Positions 33,658-42,791 of a stretch of DNA of 64,000 nt are shown piece after piece. The translations under genes and the position numbers were made by a program. The notes below the pieces were generated by a model, which made no database searches, was not told the origin of the DNA, and was given only the letters and a program-made list of their open reading frames with translations. The DNA is from Bacteroidota bacterium (GTDB taxonomy: Bacteria > Bacteroidota > Bacteroidia > Chitinophagales > Chitinophagaceae): contig JAFDXN010000060.1 of assembly GCA_018267915.1 (NCBI GenBank), positions 488,063-552,062 on the forward strand. Reading direction: 5' to 3'. Each line of letters begins with the position of its first letter. The first letter of the stretch is position 1.

Positions 33658-34179
33658 TTATTTGCTTGAACGAGGTGCAGACTCATTTACTACCTGCATT
33701 ACCTGGTTGTAGTTCTTCCAGTCGGTGTTGGGGTGTGCCTGCTTCTGTGCGGCGGCTACGGCTACCACTTTGAACTTCGCTGACGCCGGCATGTAAGTGT
33801 TGTTCAAGTCCTGCTCGGAGAAATATATACGAACGCTTCCAACGGCGTACACGAAATAATAGCTGATGGAAACGCCTGTTGCAGAATAGTCGGTATAGGG
33901 GAGGGATATCCAGCCACCATTACCATTGTCCATGAATACCAGCACGGCGCCGTTGTCGACAATGCTCTGTGTGATGGCGTCATAGGTCATGTCCGCTGTG
34001 CCATACCCGGTACTGGCATTCCACACGAAATTGACGGTAGCTGTGCCGCCTTGTACGTTTGCATTGCCTTGCGGCCCCTGTGGTCCTTGTGGGCCTTGTG
34101 GTCCTGCGGGTCCTTCTTTTTTACAACTGCCTGTGATAAGTGCCAGTGCCAGCACCGAGAGTGTGAGTATCCGTTTCAT
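33658..34179 (-). CDS. Collagen-like lipoprotein
   Basis: The N-terminus has a lipoprotein signal with lipobox LITGSC (Cys19), then about five Gly-Pro-Gln collagen-like triplets (GPAGPQGPQGPQGPQGN). A ~130-residue beta-rich domain follows, including VNFVWNASTGYGTADM and IYFSEQDL. The same architecture recurs in Bacteroidota outer-membrane lipoproteins of unknown function. The short triplet tract could act as a rigid stalk or oligomerisation element. It is the only gene here with collagen triplets. Confidence 0.78.
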   Translation of the reverse strand: MKRILTLSVLALALITGSCKKEGPAGPQGPQGPQGPQGNANVQGGTATVNFVWNASTGYGTADMTYDAITQSIVDNGAVLVFMDNGNGGWISLPYTDYSATGVSISYYFVYAVGSVRIYFSEQDLNNTYMPASAKFKVVAVAAAQKQAHPNTDWKNYNQVMQVVNESAPRSSK

Positions 34180-34279
34180 TGTTCTGTTTTTAAATTAGGA
34201 ATGGATTGCCTAATCCAAAAAGGGTGCCAATAATACCGCCCGGACAAAATCACCGGGTTTGGGTACACGTCCTATGATG

Positions 34280-34888
34280 TTAGTGAAGGGTGAACTCATC
34301 ACTTATAATATGGTTAAGCATGAAGCTGATGTCTCTATCGAGGTCGGCTTTTGTGGGTGTTTTGTCGGAATGCAAAAAGCCCGGCCAGTGCGACTCATTA
34401 TAAATAACCTTAGCAGTTTTCTTATAACTGTCGTACGTGAGCTTAAAAATATTGAGATCAGCCTGGTATACTATCGTGTAACGTGTGGCCGGCGCTTTGC
34501 GCGCGTTTTTATTGTGGCTTACAGCGCAGCTGATATCGAGAAGCACTTGTGCGGAGCCTCCGATGACCTTAGATTGATATGATGTCCACGAATGCATAGT
34601 ATAAGTGCTGTCATGCGGCTTGCTGAGCGTGGCCAGGAATAGCTTTGTCAATTTCTGTGATGCTATGGCGGCCTTTTTTGAAATGCTATCGGGCACGTTG
34701 GTGATGTCGAGATACTTGACTGTTACCTTGTTCTTAGACTTCTTATTTTTAGAACCTGCAAGATTTTTGTGTGTAGCGAGACCGGAGTGTGTAGCGGAAG
34801 AAACATGTGTATTATAAGCCAACTGCGCATATGAATGCCCGGCGATGAGCAATAATGTCAACACCACGGTGAGTAGTCTTTTTTTCAT
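34280..34888 (-). CDS. Exported protein of unknown function
   Basis: This 202-residue protein has a signal peptide ending SYAQ (about residue 22), a Ser/His/Lys-rich linker (AGSKNKKSKNKVTVKY), then a mixed alpha/beta domain. There is no membrane helix, lipobox or sorting domain. I do not recognise the family. It lies 100 bp upstream of the collagen-like lipoprotein gene on the same strand and could be cotranscribed with it. Confidence 0.6.
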   Translation of the reverse strand: MKKRLLTVVLTLLLIAGHSYAQLAYNTHVSSATHSGLATHKNLAGSKNKKSKNKVTVKYLDITNVPDSISKKAAIASQKLTKLFLATLSKPHDSTYTMHSWTSYQSKVIGGSAQVLLDISCAVSHNKNARKAPATRYTIVYQADLNIFKLTYDSYKKTAKVIYNESHWPGFLHSDKTPTKADLDRDISFMLNHIISDEFTLH

Positions 34889-34980
34889 AAGTCCTGATTT
34901 TATCGTTCACTAATACATGCGGAAAGTTTAATACACACAAAATTTGTGCCCCAATGGCGGGAGGAATAATTGTAATAAAA

Positions 34981-35037
34981 AAAATAGCCGTAATCTCGTA
35001 TTACGGCTATTTTTAAGCGACGCTCGCGAGGAGCGTC
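34981..35037 (-). terminator. Tandem hairpin terminator after the small ORF at 35044
   Basis: There is a 14-bp perfect stem (34981-34994 with 35000-35013) flanked by A/T tracts. A second 7-bp hairpin (35019-35025 with 35031-35037) lies closer to the gene. The first has the form of a rho-independent terminator. Confidence 0.78.
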
Positions 35038-35043
35038 TCACAA

Positions 35044-35232
35044 TTAGTCACGCTCAGTTTCTTCGTCCAGATCTTCTTCTGCACGGCCTTCCTGGCCCAG
35101 TGTGCTTTCTTCACGCTCAGACTGCTGTGTAGAAGTAGATGTGTTTTCCCTTTGAGGCTGTTGCTGTGTGCCCTGGTTTGATTTCGAAGTTTCCTGAGAT
35201 TCGCGGCCGAGGCCTGATTTGTTTGTTTCCAT
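35044..35232 (-). CDS. Small acidic, Gln/Ser/Thr-rich protein
   Basis: ATG 35232 (METNKSGLGRESQETSKSNQ) gives a 62-residue highly hydrophilic protein ending EEDLDEETERD; an in-frame ATG at 35256 is less likely. It is almost free of hydrophobic residues and probably disordered. A strong terminator just downstream supports expression. The function is unknown. It resembles the other short hydrophilic proteins of this window in composition rather than in alignable motif. Confidence 0.5.
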   Translation of the reverse strand: METNKSGLGRESQETSKSNQGTQQQPQRENTSTSTQQSEREESTLGQEGRAEEDLDEETERD

Positions 35233-35290
35233 GTTTGTTAGAAGTTTAGTACCCAAATGCTAAAAATACTGTGCCACGGAAGCAGCAAAA

Positions 35291-35312
35291 AAAAGCCACG
35301 CATTTGCGTGGC
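35291..35312 (-). terminator. Intrinsic terminator after the FN3 protein gene
   Basis: A 7-bp GCCACGC stem (35295-35301 with 35306-35312) and 4-nt loop is followed on the minus strand by a run of eight T residues, 22 bp past the stop of the 35335-37098 gene. Confidence 0.82.
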
Positions 35313-35334
35313 CTTCAATATCGTAATTCGAAGA

Positions 35335-37098
35335 TTACTGCTTCATTACCTTTATAATGTCGTTGTAATCCTTGTTGGTGTATTTAACAAAATACAGCGC
35401 TGCAGGCAGCTTGCTCATGTCTATCTGGGTTTTGCTGCTTGTTACCGGAAGGCTGTAGATCACTTTGCCATCGAGACCGGAAAGCGTGATGTTCGCATTG
35501 TTATCTATAACTCCTGAAATGGTAACTGTCAGTGTATTAGCCACAGGGTTAGGACTGCACACTATCGTGGTGCCATTGCCATTTACATTAACAACGCTGT
35601 TTGGACCGGGTGTATGGAACATTATTGTGGTCCAAGTCGAGGTATCGCCGTTGGTGCACACGGAGCGGATGTGGAAATAATAATCATGGCCCGTGAGAAG
35701 ATTGGCAAATGTCATTGATGATAGCGTAGTTGCGTTGCCAATAACCATGGGGTCACTTGCAGTATTGTCTAAGACCCACAGGTAGGAGGCTGCCGTAAGT
35801 GATGACCAGTTCACGTTTGCAAAAGGACCAACCTGTGTAGTATCAACTGTGGCAGTAGCCGTAGGGAAAGGGCAGCTGGCAGTGATGAACATGATCGTGG
35901 TCCAGGCTGAGGTATCGCCATTCGCACAGATGCAGCGTACGTGGAAGTAATAAGTCACATTGGGCGTGAGGTTTGCAAAGCTCATCTGGGTATTTGTAGT
36001 AGCATTACCTAATACAGCAGGGTCGGAAGCATTGTTATCCAACACCCAGAAATATTGCGTAGCGGCTGGCGATGACCAGTGGAGTGTAGCAAAAGGAGCC
36101 ACCTGTGTGAAGCTCACTGAAGCATAGCCGGTAGGTGCTGCACAGTCGGGCATATGGGCTGTAGTGAAAGCGATGGTTATCCATGCCGACTTATTATTTG
36201 AGTCGCAAACTGCGCGAACGTGGAAATAATAAGTTGAGTCGTGCATGAGGCCTGTCGCTATGAACGAATCCGCGAATACGGTGGTGCCATTGCCGGCAGG
36301 AACATTGGCGCTGGAATCAATTACGTATTCGTATGTCGTTGCAGTGCCTGTCCAATCGAAAGTTGCGCCATCCGTCGTAATGTTAGCAACAGTAAGGCTG
36401 TCGGGGCTTGTACAGGGTGTTACAGGACCATTGGCAACCGAAGAGAGAATATTATACCACAGATTGGTAGCCTGGGGATTGGGGTTCCAAAAGTTTGGTT
36501 GTGTAAGCGTACCGAAGTATGCCACACCTGCGCCCCATGTTTTCCTGGCCAGTAATATCTGGGCACTGTCATTTTCCATTAGAGATACGAGGCCTGGACC
36601 GGTGAGAAACGCGTGGGCAAAGCTTCCACCCGAATAGTTAGTTGCAACCGGGGTATATGGTCCGTTAAATATTTGGTCGCCCGGAAGCACAGCAATGCCG
36701 GTGTCGGAGTAAGTAGGAAGGTAATCCAATACTATATTACCAAATCCCAGGTTAATATTACCGCCCTGGTTGGGAGCTGCATTGATGAACAAATGTCCAC
36801 CTCCGTATACCCAGTTCTCGATCAGTGCAATATTCGCTGTCAAAAAGTTATTAAGTGCAATAGCATTTTGGTCGCTACCTTCAAGGAAGACGACCGGTGT
36901 AGAAGCCGAGAATATCGCAGCGGGACTCGTAGAATAATTGCCTTGTTGCCAACCGCCAACACCAAAAACATTGTTCATGGCGTTTACGTTAGTCGACTGC
37001 CCCCAGGGAGCGACATCCTGCACATACCATGGGCTGGCCTTCAGACCAGTGAATGAAAGAATAAAAGTAATTGAAAGCAGGTAAAGCTTTTTTAACAT
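35335..37098 (-). CDS. Secreted protein with three fibronectin-III domains and T9SS domain
   Basis: The signal peptide (about 1-21, ending GLKAS) is followed by an N-terminal domain (about 22-225). It contains VFLEGSDQNAIAL and WVYGGGHLFINAAPN and resembles the class-I glutaminase-amidotransferase-like fold seen in some surface proteins. Three FN3-like repeats (about 230-500) each contain a YYFHVR strand followed by S-x-W-x-T-I-x-F. The type-A sorting domain starts IVCSPNPVANTLTV and ends AALYFVKYTNKDYNDIIKVMK. It is probably a surface adhesin or release product. The start ATG is well placed for the signal peptide. Confidence 0.82.
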   Translation of the reverse strand: MLKKLYLLSITFILSFTGLKASPWYVQDVAPWGQSTNVNAMNNVFGVGGWQQGNYSTSPAAIFSASTPVVFLEGSDQNAIALNNFLTANIALIENWVYGGGHLFINAAPNQGGNINLGFGNIVLDYLPTYSDTGIAVLPGDQIFNGPYTPVATNYSGGSFAHAFLTGPGLVSLMENDSAQILLARKTWGAGVAYFGTLTQPNFWNPNPQATNLWYNILSSVANGPVTPCTSPDSLTVANITTDGATFDWTGTATTYEYVIDSSANVPAGNGTTVFADSFIATGLMHDSTYYFHVRAVCDSNNKSAWITIAFTTAHMPDCAAPTGYASVSFTQVAPFATLHWSSPAATQYFWVLDNNASDPAVLGNATTNTQMSFANLTPNVTYYFHVRCICANGDTSAWTTIMFITASCPFPTATATVDTTQVGPFANVNWSSLTAASYLWVLDNTASDPMVIGNATTLSSMTFANLLTGHDYYFHIRSVCTNGDTSTWTTIMFHTPGPNSVVNVNGNGTTIVCSPNPVANTLTVTISGVIDNNANITLSGLDGKVIYSLPVTSSKTQIDMSKLPAALYFVKYTNKDYNDIIKVMKQ

Positions 37099-37315
37099 AA
37101 ATACCGGTTTAACCTTGTGTAAAATTCTCCTCTATTACAATGTCCACGAGAGTCAAATATAATATTTCAATGCCTACTTTTCTAAACTTGTTAAATATTT
37201 TAAATGTGTTTTGTGGATCAGCAAGAATTATGTGGAAAAGCACTCCAACAAAGTTGATCCATTGAGGGATAGGCTGTTCGATATTTCTGATTAACTTAGT
37301 AACTCAATTGCAATT

Positions 37316-37537
37316 ATGAAACAAATAAAGTTTGCACTGCTGGCAATTTGCATTGTCCTGTCAGCAGCTTCCTGCAAAAGGGATTATATTTGCCGCTGTA
37401 CACATGGGGTAGCCCAAAACGGCTATGATATTCAATTTCAGAATATTAGCTATGGAAAGGCCAAGAATGACTGTAAAAAATACAGCAGTTCCTCAAAAAG
37501 CATAGATGCACCCAAGTGCGAACTGCTGGTGAACTAA
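37316..37537 (+). CDS. Small Cys-containing lipoprotein
   Basis: This 73-residue protein has a lipoprotein signal with lipobox LSAASC (Cys20). The mature part is about 54 residues with Cys pairs (YICRCTHG, NDCKKY, KCELLV), suggesting disulfides. It lies 36 bp before the VWA/NHL protein gene on the same strand, so cotranscription is likely. I do not recognise a named family, though short KDYxCxC lipoproteins recur in Bacteroidota. Confidence 0.65.
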   Translation: MKQIKFALLAICIVLSAASCKRDYICRCTHGVAQNGYDIQFQNISYGKAKNDCKKYSSSSKSIDAPKCELLVN

Positions 37538-37573
37538 ACAATTGTAATTTCTTAAAAAGGATGGGAGGTGATA

Positions 37574-40249
37574 ATGGGATATGTAATAGGACTGTGTGGT
37601 AAAAGACCATTTCATTACCTGGCGCCCTTTATTCTATTCTCCTTTCTATTTGTATCCCCACTCAAAGCGCAGTCGGATAGAAAGCAGCCGCGTATTCTGA
37701 TAGTTCTCGACGAATCGTCGAGCATGTCGCTCTCCTGGGTACAAAATAAACAGAGGGTGGCAGCGGCCAAGGAACTGATACTATCAATAATGGATAGCGT
37801 TTACAGCGTTAATCCCAATGTGGAGTTTGCCTTGCGTGCCTTTGGAGAGCAATATAACGTACGCGACAATAACTGCAGCGACAGCAAGCTTGAGGTAAGC
37901 TTCAGCAAAAATAATAAGACCCAGATGTTGCTGCGGCTGGACGACCTTCACCCCCTTGGGGTCACGCCGATCGCTTACTCGTTAAGGCAGGCTGCAGACA
38001 ACGACATGGCTGACCAGTTGTTATACTACTATGGACTGATACTGATAACAGACGGCGAGGAAAGCTGCAACGGCAATCTTTGCGATGTGATGAAGAACTT
38101 TGTAAACAGTAAAATCAATTACAAGCCCTACATCATTAACCTATCGAATGAACTGAAGCTAAAGGACGTGTATGACTGTATGGGCAACTACCTGCAGGCT
38201 ACGAAACCGGAGGATATCCCGAAAACTGCCGGCATTATCAAGGAGCGCTTCAGGCCCGACCTTACCAAAATAGTGAAGAAGGAGCCACCTGTTGTGATAA
38301 AACAGGAGCCTATCAAAATTAATATTCCTGAAGTAAGTATCTACAAGCCCGGGCCCTTCCATTGGGATATGCCCCTGAAACATTTAAGGAACGGCGCAGC
38401 AAGCGAGGACGAGCCCGAGCGTTTCCGGGTGCCACAGCCTCATATTGCCATTTACAAACCAGACAATTTGCGCGTTGACATCAAGATATCACCACTTAAG
38501 CGGCCCATGGCAAGCGAGATAGATCCGGAGCCGTACCGGCTGAAGGTGCGGGAGCCGGGTTTTGTGATCTACAGGCCAGAAGTACACCTGAGCATTGTGC
38601 CTTTGCGAATGAAGCAGGTGGCAACTAGCGAATTGGAGCCGGAACCCTACCGGCTAAAAGTGGCCGAGCCCCGCTTTAGTTATTACCGTCCGGAAGTTCA
38701 CCTCAGTATTCAACCCATGCGTATGAAGCAAGTAGCTGCCGACGAGTTATCGCCCGAACCTTTCAGGCTTAAGGTAGCTGAGCCAAGCCTGAGCTTTTAT
38801 AGGCCTGATATGCATGTTGTCATTAAACCCGCAGCGCTGAGCGCACCGGCTATAAGCGAGCTGGACCCAGAGGTATACAGGTTGAAAGTAAAGGAGCCGG
38901 TCTTGAATATCTATCGGCCCGAAGACATTCACCTTGCGATAAGGCCGCATGCAATGAATAATCCCGCCCTCAGCGAGCTCGAACCAGATAAGATACGAAT
39001 AACGACGCCTGATGTGACGTATAGCGCGGACATTGTGCACATCAAGGCAGAGATGTTGAGAATGAATAACCTCGCACCTGCAGACTTGGAGCCGGAGAAA
39101 ATAAAATTCCCAATACCGGATGTGGCGATCCTGCAACTACCCCCCTTCAAGCCTGCCAAGGCCGCCAAACAGGGTAGAATGCAACCCGACGAGTTTTGGG
39201 AAGAGGTACGTCTGAATCAACCGTTCGGCTTGTGTGTAGATAATGCAGGCAACCTTTACATTGCCGACCATTCGAACAACAGGATACGAAAAGTGGGCAC
39301 GGATGGAATAATAACTACAATTGCCGGCAATGGTGGCGAAAATTTCGGGAAGGACGGAGTGCCCGCAACATCAACAACAATATTTGGTCCGCGAGGAATG
39401 GTATTCGATGACGATGGGAACCTTGTCTTCAGCGACCGTAACAATCACCGTATAAGAAAGATAGACAAGAAAGGGATCATCAGCACTATCGCCGGCAATG
39501 GCGAGGGAACTTTTACCGCCGATTCGGGCTACGCGTTGAATTTGCCGCTATATCGGCCAACCTACCTGGTGAAAGGCCCCAACGGCAATATTTATGCTGC
39601 AGACAGCGGCCGGGTATGGAAAATATATAAGGATGGGACAATGAAGGTGGTGGCCGGCAATGGTTATTCACACTCAGTTGCTGATGCTGATGAAAGCTAT
39701 GTGAGAATAGTGGGAGATAACCGACCGGCAAAGGAGGCATACCTAAGAATACCCAGGGGTATCGCTGTTGACAACGAGGATAACCTTTATATAGCAGACA
39801 AAGCACACTTTCGCATCCGAAAAGTGGACCGGGAAGGTATTATCACAACGTTTGCAGGAACGGGCGAATTTGGTTTTGTGGGAGATGGAGCGAGGGCAAA
39901 AATGTCGAAGCTAAATATCCTGAACGACCTGCTTGCAGACCGGGAGGGCAATCTGTACTTCACCGATGGGGATGTGGTGCGGAAAATAAATAGTCAGGGC
40001 AGAATCTATATCGTGGCGGGAAACGGGCGAAGCGGCTATAGCGGTGATGGTGGCCCTGCTACCGATGCATCGTTATGGAACCCGGCGGCTCTTGCCATCG
40101 ACAACGAGGGCAACTTATATATAGCTGACGCATGGAACAATGTAGTGCGAAAGGTAGATACAAAGGGAATAATAACCACAGTAGCGGGCTGTGGCAAAGC
40201 AGGTTACCTGGGTGATGGCTGGCCTGCAGTACATATAGCCTCAAAATAA
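37574..40249 (+). CDS. Secreted VWA-domain protein with proline-rich 38-residue repeats and NHL beta-propeller
   Basis: ATG 37574 is chosen over the in-frame GTG 37568 because a strong SD (GGAGGT, 37564-37569) sits 4 nt before it. The product is 891 residues with a signal peptide ending LKAQ (about residue 33). The von Willebrand A domain (about 40-225) has a MIDAS-type D-E-S-S-S and a later TDGEES. About seven to eight units of ~38 residues (about 255-540) share EPYRLKV-x-EP-x5-YRPEVHLSI-x-P-x-RM. An NHL propeller (about 550-890) follows with repeats of NLYIAD...N.IRKV...GIITT(I/V)AG. VWA domains bind partners via a metal ion. The function of the combination is not known to me. Confidence 0.85.
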   Translation: MGYVIGLCGKRPFHYLAPFILFSFLFVSPLKAQSDRKQPRILIVLDESSSMSLSWVQNKQRVAAAKELILSIMDSVYSVNPNVEFALRAFGEQYNVRDNNCSDSKLEVSFSKNNKTQMLLRLDDLHPLGVTPIAYSLRQAADNDMADQLLYYYGLILITDGEESCNGNLCDVMKNFVNSKINYKPYIINLSNELKLKDVYDCMGNYLQATKPEDIPKTAGIIKERFRPDLTKIVKKEPPVVIKQEPIKINIPEVSIYKPGPFHWDMPLKHLRNGAASEDEPERFRVPQPHIAIYKPDNLRVDIKISPLKRPMASEIDPEPYRLKVREPGFVIYRPEVHLSIVPLRMKQVATSELEPEPYRLKVAEPRFSYYRPEVHLSIQPMRMKQVAADELSPEPFRLKVAEPSLSFYRPDMHVVIKPAALSAPAISELDPEVYRLKVKEPVLNIYRPEDIHLAIRPHAMNNPALSELEPDKIRITTPDVTYSADIVHIKAEMLRMNNLAPADLEPEKIKFPIPDVAILQLPPFKPAKAAKQGRMQPDEFWEEVRLNQPFGLCVDNAGNLYIADHSNNRIRKVGTDGIITTIAGNGGENFGKDGVPATSTTIFGPRGMVFDDDGNLVFSDRNNHRIRKIDKKGIISTIAGNGEGTFTADSGYALNLPLYRPTYLVKGPNGNIYAADSGRVWKIYKDGTMKVVAGNGYSHSVADADESYVRIVGDNRPAKEAYLRIPRGIAVDNEDNLYIADKAHFRIRKVDREGIITTFAGTGEFGFVGDGARAKMSKLNILNDLLADREGNLYFTDGDVVRKINSQGRIYIVAGNGRSGYSGDGGPATDASLWNPAALAIDNEGNLYIADAWNNVVRKVDTKGIITTVAGCGKAGYLGDGWPAVHIASK

Positions 40250-40403
40250 AAGCAGGTTACCGGCGTCAGAAAATGCTGCTTTGGCCACAACTCTTCCCGT
40301 TTCGGCGCCTGCACACAATAAAATCGCCGCAACGGCTGTTATCATAACAACATATAGATACAGCCCGGTTGTGTGTGTTTGGAGTGGGTGGTGCAAATAT
40401 GGG

Positions 40404-40441
40404 CAAAAAGCGATGCCCCGGCTGAGAAGGCCGGGGCATCG
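40404..40441 (-). terminator. Intrinsic terminator after the papain-like protease gene
   Basis: A perfect 12-bp stem (CGATGCCCCGGC 40411-40422 with 40430-40441) is followed on the minus strand by CTTTTTG, 18 bp past the stop. Confidence 0.85.
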
Positions 40442-40458
40442 TGTTACTATCTTCGCGC

Positions 40459-41283
40459 CTATTGAAGTACCAATTTGGTGAAATTGCTGTTGTTCCCCTC
40501 GGCAAGTGAAACAAAATAAATGCCCTTTGCAAGTGTGCTAAGGTCTACGAAGTCACCTTTATCGCTGGAGGTTATTGAATTACTGTATACCAAAGCGCCG
40601 AGCGCATTGTAAACCTTAACGTGATCGGCATTGCGCACATACACACCACCGGTTGATGGGTTAGGATAAATAAGCTCATCTGCGCTAACAAAGCCCGTGG
40701 CAGGAACCGTCGTTGGTGAAAGTACCGATTGTGTAGCATCGTATGTATGGCTGCCATCATTACTCATAAAAGCATAGGTCTGCATCGTTAGTCCTTCACC
40801 GGGAAGAGGGTTCATATAATAAACATTGCCTGTAGAGGTGTTAGCACCATAACCCACTATAAAATGGCCGCCACCACCAACCCATGACCAGTGGTAAACC
40901 ATAAGGTGATTATGTGCAACATTGTTCTGTATCTCATTAATCGTAAGTGCCCCTGCATGACTAGTGCTGATATTTCCAAAATGGCTGAGTATGTCATCAA
41001 TACTTCCGGCGTTACCCCAATTATAGTTCCAGTAATTGCAGCCCTGTCCGGCATCGATACAGCAGTTGACAGTGCCGAAATTGTGCCATGTGATAACACT
41101 GCGTGCGTATTCGGCCACCTGGCACTGGGTAACAGGATGATTATAATAATCAAGAATACAAGTGCTGCTTGCCGACCAGCACCATTGCGTTTGCTCCTGG
41201 ATGATTTGCGGTACATTGAGCACCTGTGCTTCTATATGGTAACTGCCAAGCAGCATGAGAACTATAGTAATTACTTTTTTCAT
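40459..41283 (-). CDS. Secreted papain-like cysteine peptidase with T9SS domain
   Basis: This 274-residue protein has a signal peptide ending HIEAQ (about residue 20) and then a compact papain-like domain. The active-site region is QEQTQWCWSASS with Cys35, preceded by a Gln that could form the oxyanion hole. His140 lies in GGGGHFIVGYG and Asn158 in MNPLPG, completing a Cys-His-Asn triad. This pattern fits the AvrRpt2/C39-like papain-fold group. The type-A sorting domain starts LIYPNPSTGGVYV and ends GIYFVSLAEGNNSNFTKLVL. It lies 10 bp after the gene for an exported protein and is probably cotranscribed with it. Confidence 0.85.
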   Translation of the reverse strand: MKKVITIVLMLLGSYHIEAQVLNVPQIIQEQTQWCWSASSTCILDYYNHPVTQCQVAEYARSVITWHNFGTVNCCIDAGQGCNYWNYNWGNAGSIDDILSHFGNISTSHAGALTINEIQNNVAHNHLMVYHWSWVGGGGHFIVGYGANTSTGNVYYMNPLPGEGLTMQTYAFMSNDGSHTYDATQSVLSPTTVPATGFVSADELIYPNPSTGGVYVRNADHVKVYNALGALVYSNSITSSDKGDFVDLSTLAKGIYFVSLAEGNNSNFTKLVLQ

Positions 41284-41293
41284 AGACCTAATG

Positions 41294-41923
41294 TTATTGT
41301 TGGTTTTTCAATGCGTCTTTGATTATAGGTAGTAGCTGGCTGAGTGTAAGGGGGGGATGCATCTCATTCAGCATCGGCATAGCCATCGTGGCAGAATAGA
41401 GCGGAATGAAATTAGCGTTCGTAAAGGATCCGTCCGTGGCTTCTACAAAAAAATCCGCCTCAAGGGAATAGAGGCGAAATAGGTAAAACTGGTGGCTGGG
41501 ATCTGCATTTGCGATCTTTTTTTGCAGTTCGGAAGCCAGAACTGCTCCTCCCATGCCCACAGTTTGTAAAGTGCCGTTTTGTGACGCCACGGTAAGTAAA
41601 AGGCGATGGTTACCGTTTACGATAACCGGTAACCTCCATTGATCTTGGGCAACAATGGCCCGCTCATCGTCAACTTGCATACCTTTGTAAATATCGGAGT
41701 TAAGTGTAAGTATCCGGTAAGGCTTGCCAGTAACGGCAGAAGTAAACTCACTACGACTCGTAAAGCCAAAGCCCTCAAGCTGACCTACCGGTATCTGGCT
41801 GAGCATCATTTGCAGATCGTTCTGCGCAGTTTTTATCACAGCCGCATCACTTTGCCCGTAGGAGGTCCGGCTGTAGCTGCACAATAGAATAATGGCAGTA
41901 ACAAAAAGCACTATTTTTCTCAT
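41294..41923 (-). CDS. Exported protein of unknown function, in operon with the cysteine peptidase
   Basis: ATG 41923 (MRKIVLFVTAIILLCSYSRT) is chosen over an ATG 10 codons upstream because it begins the signal peptide (ending SYGQ). The 209-residue product has a mixed alpha/beta fold with YRILTLNSDIYKGM, LLTVASQNGTLQTVGMGGAVLASELQKK and DGSFTNANFIPLYSA. There is no lipobox or sorting domain. It ends 10 bp before the secreted papain-like peptidase. It could be an inhibitor, chaperone or immunity-type partner of that peptidase, which is inference from adjacency only. Confidence 0.65.
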   Translation of the reverse strand: MRKIVLFVTAIILLCSYSRTSYGQSDAAVIKTAQNDLQMMLSQIPVGQLEGFGFTSRSEFTSAVTGKPYRILTLNSDIYKGMQVDDERAIVAQDQWRLPVIVNGNHRLLLTVASQNGTLQTVGMGGAVLASELQKKIANADPSHQFYLFRLYSLEADFFVEATDGSFTNANFIPLYSATMAMPMLNEMHPPLTLSQLLPIIKDALKNQQ

Positions 41924-42047
41924 GGACGTATTATTTATTTGCAATTTTAACAATAATTATCCACCGAAAGAATGATTGAGGTCAGGAAATTGAATTAATT
42001 AATACGGCTTGAAGTGGCTGCCCGTTTTCTTTTCAGTCATTAGTTTA

Positions 42048-42055
42048 TAGCTTTG
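42048..42055 (+). promoter_or_regulatory. Candidate -7 element for the 42075 gene
   Basis: TAGCTTTG fits TAnnTTTG, 19 bp before the ATG at 42075. Confidence 0.4.
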
Positions 42056-42074
42056 ATAAGGAATCACCACAACC

Positions 42075-42554
42075 ATGAAGTATTCAGCAGTAGGAACCCA
42101 CAACCGGCATTTTGAGCTGATCGATGAGCGGAATATAGCCCACGGTAAACTGGGTTACACTTCCTGGTTTTCCATAAATGCCGAGATGATGATGAACAAT
42201 GGCGATAGCTACGCCATTGATAAAAATAACATGTGGCATACCTCTGTGCACATAGTTAAGAACGGTATCGAAGTGGGCAAAATGAAATTTAACTGGAGTG
42301 GTCAGATCGTAATAGAACTGGAGGATGGTAAGACATATATATTCAAACATGGTAGCTTGTTAAGGCGAAGGTTCGTACTCGTGAACAGCGACGAAAGGGA
42401 GATCATTATGCTGCAGCCGAGATTTAACTGGACCGAGTTGAGTTTCAACTATGAGATAGAGACTGATGAGAATTATGCTGAAAGCAAGGACCCCGCCTTC
42501 ATTTTGTTACTGGTGTATTGCAGCAATTTCATACAGCACACTGGAGTGGCCTGA
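42075..42554 (+). CDS. Cytoplasmic protein of unknown function, possible LURP1/tubby-like fold
   Basis: This 159-residue protein has no signal peptide. It contains successive beta strands (FELIDERNIAHGKLGY, SYAIDKNNMWHTSVHIVKNG, IVIELEDGKTYIFKHG, RRRFVLVNSDEREIIML) and a hydrophobic C-terminal helix (PAFILLLVYCSNFI). The chain of short hairpins plus one buried C-terminal helix resembles the LURP-one-related/tubby-like fold. That is a shape-based guess, not a family match. It is monocistronic. Confidence 0.6.
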   Translation: MKYSAVGTHNRHFELIDERNIAHGKLGYTSWFSINAEMMMNNGDSYAIDKNNMWHTSVHIVKNGIEVGKMKFNWSGQIVIELEDGKTYIFKHGSLLRRRFVLVNSDEREIIMLQPRFNWTELSFNYEIETDENYAESKDPAFILLLVYCSNFIQHTGVA

Positions 42555-42791
42555 TAAACAGAAATTATTACGATGATGTATATTAATTGGCGAGCAACTG
42601 CGCCAATTTTTTCGGTTATTATCCCCACCTGCCTAATATTTAAGCAAATTTTAACATGCTTTTGAAATAGTGGTTTTTCTTATGGAAAAGTGGATTAGCT
42701 GGGGGTAATTTCCCTTTTTTTGTGGTAAAGTGTAACGCTGCAATACCTTACGGTTTGGAAAAACATTATATTTTTGTAGAAACACTTTTGG

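Noticed and set aside
40249..40285. AAAGCAG...CTGCTTT inverted repeat after the VWA/NHL gene
   Set aside because: The stem is only 7 bp with a ~20-nt loop and no T-tract, so it is not convincing as a terminator.
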